A stretch of 64,000 nucleotides of DNA from Sediminicola sp040566555 (GTDB lineage Bacteria; Bacteroidota; Bacteroidia; Flavobacteriales; Flavobacteriaceae): the NCBI RefSeq assembly GCF_040566555.1, contig NZ_JBEWYP010000002.1, positions 434,001-498,000 of the forward strand, in the 5' to 3' direction. The notes beneath the pieces are model-generated. The model saw only the letters and a list, made by a program, of their open reading frames with translations, ran no database searches and was not told the DNA's origin. Both the position numbers and the translations under genes were made by a program. Shown here one piece after another: positions 60,253 through 64,000 of the stretch. Positions within the stretch are counted from its first letter, which is position 1. Each line of letters starts with the position of its first letter.

Positions 60253-61701
60253 TTGTTGACAAAACTATCGTTACGATCCCGGATATTTATCACTATGATC
60301 TTATTGGTGCTCATTGCATCCGTATTGATCGCAGGGGTAACTATTTATCAATACAGGGAACAATCCAAGGATTACCATGCAGATCGTTTGGAACGAAAGG
60401 AAGAACAGATCAAACAAAGTATCGTTTATACCATCCAAAAGACCACCTATCCGGTGACTACCGAGAATTTGGAATTTATCTTTATGGATGAGATTTATCA
60501 GATTGCCGATGTGCAAAATGTGAATTTCAACATTTATGATCTGGAAGGCCAATTGATAAAGAGCTCTAGACCTACCTTCGAAAGGGACTCCATTTCTACT
60601 TGTCTTTCTGCAGAAGTATTGAACAATTTGGCGGCTAGCACCGATGAGCGCTATGTAGAGGAAAAGAGTACGGCCGGGGATAAATACCAGGCGTCCTATA
60701 CCTACATAACGGACACCAAATTTAAACCGGTCGGTATCCTTAATTTGCCCTATTTTGAGGACAATTCATTCAACAATAAAGAATTAAAGGAGTTCTTGAT
60801 GCGCTTGGGTGGGGTATATTTATTGATGTTGTTAATAGCCATCGCACTCGCCTATTTTATTTCCAAATATATTACGAGGTCCTTGCAGACCGTATCCGAT
60901 AAATTGAACCAGACCAATTTTGAAAAGCGGAACGAGAAGATCTTGGTGGATAATCCCAGCCAGGAAATAGGCAAGCTGATAGAGGCCTATAATGCCATGA
61001 TCGACGAGTTGGAGCAGAGTGCCGTGAAATTGGCACGAAGCGAGCGGGAACAAGCATGGCGGGAGATGGCCAAACAGGTGGCCCATGAGATAAAAAATCC
61101 ATTGACACCCATGCGCCTCAGTGTTCAGAGTTTTGAACGTAAATTTGATCCCAAGGACCCGGACATTGATCAGAAGGTAGATGAGTATTCCAAAACCCTT
61201 ATTCAGCAGATAGATACCTTAAGTAATATTGCCTCTGCATTTTCGAATTTTGCCGATATGCCCGCACAACAGAACGAGACTCTGAATGTTGTTAAAATTG
61301 TAAAATTGGCGTTGGATATATTTCAGGAAGACTATATACATTTTGTTTGCGAAGAGGATGAGATAATTGCCAAGCTAGACCGTACACAATTGATAAGGGT
61401 GGTCACCAATTTAATAAAAAATGCCATTCAGGCCGTGCCTACAGTAGAGTCTCCGCGTATTTTAGTATCTGTGGCTTCGGAAGGAGCCCAAGTAAAAATC
61501 ATGGTTGCCGACAATGGGGTTGGGATTGGGGATGAGTTTAGGGATAAGGTATTTGAACCCAAATTCACAACGAAGTCGAGCGGCATGGGTCTTGGTTTGG
61601 GGATGGTAAAGAATATTGTGGAAACATACAAAGGGACTATAGATTTTACTTCTCAAGAAGGAAAGGGAACGGTATTTACCGTTAGGTTCCCAAAAGAATA
61701 G
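60253..61701 (+). CDS. Sensor histidine kinase (NtrY-like)
   Basis: 482 residues. TM1 (about 10-30), a periplasmic sensor region (30-175), TM2 (about 178-198), HAMP (SRSLQTVSDKLNQTN...), then the kinase core: H-box QVAHEIKNPLTPMRLS (phospho-His), N-box NLIKNAIQAV, G1 VADNGVGIGDEF and F/G2 FEPKFTTKSSGMGLGLGMVKNIV. The KNPLTP form is typical of NtrY-type kinases. No response regulator lies next to it, so it is an orphan. I accept a TTG start at 60253 because the first ATG would remove half of TM1; a TATATTTA box lies upstream. Confidence 0.9.
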   Translation: MLTKLSLRSRIFITMILLVLIASVLIAGVTIYQYREQSKDYHADRLERKEEQIKQSIVYTIQKTTYPVTTENLEFIFMDEIYQIADVQNVNFNIYDLEGQLIKSSRPTFERDSISTCLSAEVLNNLAASTDERYVEEKSTAGDKYQASYTYITDTKFKPVGILNLPYFEDNSFNNKELKEFLMRLGGVYLLMLLIAIALAYFISKYITRSLQTVSDKLNQTNFEKRNEKILVDNPSQEIGKLIEAYNAMIDELEQSAVKLARSEREQAWREMAKQVAHEIKNPLTPMRLSVQSFERKFDPKDPDIDQKVDEYSKTLIQQIDTLSNIASAFSNFADMPAQQNETLNVVKIVKLALDIFQEDYIHFVCEEDEIIAKLDRTQLIRVVTNLIKNAIQAVPTVESPRILVSVASEGAQVKIMVADNGVGIGDEFRDKVFEPKFTTKSSGMGLGLGMVKNIVETYKGTIDFTSQEGKGTVFTVRFPKE

Positions 61702-61777
61702 TCATTCATCATATAAAGGGACTAACCTGTAGTAGGAAGACCAATTGAATAAATTACAACTGATAAAAAATAGAACA

Positions 61778-62560
61778 ATGAGTTACGAGAACATATTGGT
61801 AGAGCAGAAAGACTCTAGAGCGGTTATTACCATTAATAGGCCAACTAAGTTGAATGCCTTGAATAAAGCCACTATTAAAGATCTGCAAGAAGCTTTTAAA
61901 GCATTGGATAAGGACAAGACCGTGAAGGCAATCATCATCACAGGAAGTGGGGAGAAAGCTTTTGTGGCTGGCGCCGACATTTCCGAATTTGCACATTTCA
62001 GTGAAAGAAAGGCACATAAATTGTCTGAAAAAGGGCAAGAACAACTTTTTAGTTTTGTAGAAAACCTTTCTACCCCTGTCATTGCTGCAGTTAACGGCTT
62101 TGCGCTTGGTGGTGGTTTGGAATTGGCCATGGCCTGCCATTTTAGGGTGGCAAGCGATAACGCCAAAATGGGACTACCAGAAGTCTCCCTTGGAGTTATT
62201 CCAGGTTATGGGGGTACACAGCGCTTACCTCAGTTAGTGGGCAAAGGAATTGCCATGGAAATGATTATGACAGCAGGGATGATGGATGCCCAAAAAGCAC
62301 TGTCCCACGGATTGGTGAATTATGTGGTCACCCAAGATGAATTAATGCCCTTATGTGTGAAATTGGCAAGCAAGATATCGAATAATTCATCTGTGGCCAT
62401 TGGTTATGCAATAAAAGCTGTAAATGCGGGTTTTAAAAATGATGTGGATGGGTATAAAGCTGAAATAAAAGCGTTCGGCAAATGTTTTGGTACTGAAGAT
62501 TTTAAAGAAGGTACTTCAGCATTTTTGGAAAAACGCAAAGCAGAATTCCCCGGTTCATAA
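61778..62560 (+). CDS. Enoyl-CoA hydratase/isomerase family protein
   Basis: 260 residues of the crotonase superfamily. Oxyanion-hole segments are FVAGADISEF and GFALGGGLELAMACHFRVAS. The active-site Glu positions are in ACHFRVAS...GLPEVSLGVIPGYGGTQRLPQL, as in short-chain enoyl-CoA hydratases (fatty acid beta-oxidation, or a related step). ATG 61778 is chosen; a TTG 11 codons earlier gives an unlikely start. Follows the histidine kinase by 76 bases and the two may be co-transcribed. Confidence 0.93.
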   Translation: MSYENILVEQKDSRAVITINRPTKLNALNKATIKDLQEAFKALDKDKTVKAIIITGSGEKAFVAGADISEFAHFSERKAHKLSEKGQEQLFSFVENLSTPVIAAVNGFALGGGLELAMACHFRVASDNAKMGLPEVSLGVIPGYGGTQRLPQLVGKGIAMEMIMTAGMMDAQKALSHGLVNYVVTQDELMPLCVKLASKISNNSSVAIGYAIKAVNAGFKNDVDGYKAEIKAFGKCFGTEDFKEGTSAFLEKRKAEFPGS

Positions 62561-62583
62561 CCAATCTTAAACCTACTATTTCT

Positions 62584-64000
62584 ATGAAAACCAAGCTTAT
62601 TATATTCTTTCTGTTGGCTTCCAACATGGTTTCACATGCCCAGAAAATGCCTGTTAGTTATGATGTTGGAGAACGGTACAGCGACCGCTACAAATATTCA
62701 AATCTACTGACCATTGCAGATGATGGGGAGGGAGGCTCAATTTTAGTGAGATCCTATTTTACCGGACTTATCCTTAGACCAAAAGGATTCTACATTGAGC
62801 ATTATAATAAGGATCTGGAATTGGTTTCTGAATATAACTATAAGATTACCGATATAGATTTTGTGGACGGTTATGTAAAAAATGGCCATTTGCACCTCTT
62901 ATTGTTAAAATATAACCAAGGCACTGCATCCTATGAATACATAATCCATTCCTCTTTCTTGTCGGAGATGAATTTTAAAGAAAATCTTATTCTGTCCATA
63001 GAATCGGTGGAGGTAGAGAATCCTTTGGACAAGAATTACTACAATAGGAATTTTGGTTCTGGGTTTACCACCTCAGTATTGTTCAATGAAGATAAATCGG
63101 CCTTTGCCATTACCACCCATTTTAAGAAACGAAAAGACAACCAGCACTACATCTATTTGTTCGACACCACTGGGACCAAATTGATGGAGTATGATTTTTC
63201 TGCAGAGATTGAAGATAAAAATTATGCTTTTGAAGATATCGCGATATCCGAGGATTTAAAAAAAGTGTATCTCATAGGGAAAGCGTATTTCAAGAAAAAG
63301 CGATTTTCGGCCACTGAAAGGAAGTTTCAGTATGAGTTATTGCTCATAGATGAAAACGGGGGTAAAACACAAACATTTGATGATCCCGGTAAATTTTCAG
63401 AAGCCCTAAAGACAATCCTCATTGATGACAAATTGGTATTTGTTGGTTTTTATGCCGATAGAAAGGACAATCGATACAATGGATTGGTCTATTTTGAAAT
63501 GGATCCCACCTCCTTGGAACTCCTCCAGAAAAAATACCATCCTTTTTCCCAGCAATTTATGCTTGATAAGTTTGGAAAAGGAGAAGAAAGGGAGATTACC
63601 AACCTGATTTTTAAGGACGTTAGCGTCACCGAAGAAAAGGACATCCTTTTTAATGCGGAAGAGTATTTTGTGACCAAGAGCGTACAACAAGATGCGAGTG
63701 GAGCCCGCTTGCACATAGATAGATACCATTATAACGATATGGTAAGTGCCAAATTAAATGTTGCGGGAGATTTGATCTGGACCAGAAATATCAATAAATC
63801 GGAAGTGACCCAGAATGATGCGGCCTATGCTTCCTATAGTTCGTACACCTTGGGTAATGACACCTACTTTTTTATCAGTACTGCCAGTGAGAACCCACAA
63901 CAGATGAGCAACGAGCGTATAATCTTTAGACAGGGATATAGTAGAAACAGAAATGTATTTTTGATCAAATTGGATGCCCAGGGTAATATGAGCTATGAAA
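62584..64000 (+). CDS. Secreted protein of unknown function, 3' end outside window
   Basis: Open from ATG 62584 to the window edge, at least 472 codons with no stop. It begins with a signal peptide (MKTKLIIFFLLASNMVSHAQ). The mature part alternates short beta strands and turns (YIEHYNKDLELVSEYNYK; HYIYLFDTTGTKLMEYDFS; VFLIKLDAQGNMSYE) at a repeat length suggesting beta-propeller-like blades. No recognised family. It follows the hydratase by 23 bases. Confidence 0.72.
   Translation, partial: MKTKLIIFFLLASNMVSHAQKMPVSYDVGERYSDRYKYSNLLTIADDGEGGSILVRSYFTGLILRPKGFYIEHYNKDLELVSEYNYKITDIDFVDGYVKNGHLHLLLLKYNQGTASYEYIIHSSFLSEMNFKENLILSIESVEVENPLDKNYYNRNFGSGFTTSVLFNEDKSAFAITTHFKKRKDNQHYIYLFDTTGTKLMEYDFSAEIEDKNYAFEDIAISEDLKKVYLIGKAYFKKKRFSATERKFQYELLLIDENGGKTQTFDDPGKFSEALKTILIDDKLVFVGFYADRKDNRYNGLVYFEMDPTSLELLQKKYHPFSQQFMLDKFGKGEEREITNLIFKDVSVTEEKDILFNAEEYFVTKSVQQDASGARLHIDRYHYNDMVSAKLNVAGDLIWTRNINKSEVTQNDAAYASYSSYTLGNDTYFFISTASENPQQMSNERIIFRQGYSRNRNVFLIKLDAQGNMSYE

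Overview
The window reads as chromosomal DNA of a member of the Flavobacteriaceae (Bacteroidetes), probably marine. The reasons are the gene order (a SUF Fe-S block ending in DUF2480/DUF3078 genes, and a hemA-C-D-E-F-B block), a subtilisin with a type IX secretion C-terminal domain, sortilin-like Asp-box proteins, the AT-rich composition, the rarity of Shine-Dalgarno sequences, and promoters matching the Bacteroidetes -7 element TAnnTTTG (TACCTTTG, TATATTTG, TATTTTTG). The genus cannot be fixed from the sequence alone. I see no rRNA, tRNA, CRISPR array, insertion sequence or prophage.

Layout. 1-4.1 kb: the 3' part of a Xaa-Pro aminopeptidase, a branched-chain amino-acid carrier, a small zinc-ribbon-like protein and thiL. 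4.2-14.2 kb: Fe-S assembly block sufA-B-C-D, terminator, sufS, a secreted M43 metalloprotease and a small lipoprotein, then sufE, a DUF59/SufT-like gene, DUF2480 and DUF3078. 14.2-14.9 kb: a 693-bp gap between convergent genes holding two diverged copies of a ~390-bp non-coding unit, each ending in a terminator hairpin. 14.9-24.0 kb: hflX, a nuclease/phosphatase-fold protein, a T9SS-sorted subtilisin, a 3'-5' exonuclease, a DUF4153 membrane protein, an alkyltransferase and a CNNM/CBS protein.

24.4-32.9 kb: a DinB-like protein, then the minus-strand heme block hemA-hemC-hemD-hemE-DUF6973-hemF-ychJ-hemB with an AraC-family regulator divergent from hemA. Two further heme genes lie downstream on the plus strand, hemH (50.7 kb) and hemJ (59.6 kb), separated from the block by about 18 kb and 8 kb of unrelated genes. 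33.2-36.2 kb is an AT-rich patch of three unrecognised genes. 36.4-50.5 kb carries a transglutaminase-like protein, MarC, an alcohol dehydrogenase/FAD amine oxidase/SDR group, an aromatic amino-acid decarboxylase with a chromate-type transporter, a DUF1460 protein, a very long TraB/GumN protein and an MscS channel. 50.7-64 kb has hemH, a MATE transporter, two tandem ~1040-residue sortilin-like proteins, hemJ, a histidine kinase, an enoyl-CoA hydratase and the 5' part of an unknown secreted protein.

How the genes fit together. The SUF block makes the Fe-S clusters. The heme block supplies glutamate-to-protoporphyrin enzymes (hemL is not in the window), with HemJ as the protoporphyrinogen oxidase. 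The ferrochelatase has five clustered cysteines suggesting that it holds a [2Fe-2S] cluster, which would tie the two pathways together. The AraC gene and a perfect 19-bp palindrome between it and hemA are the best candidates for heme control. The most unusual non-coding signals are the paired units at 14.2-14.9 kb, a recurrent TTCATCG-type intergenic motif, and two copies of a two-hairpin element at 22.15 and 44.74 kb.
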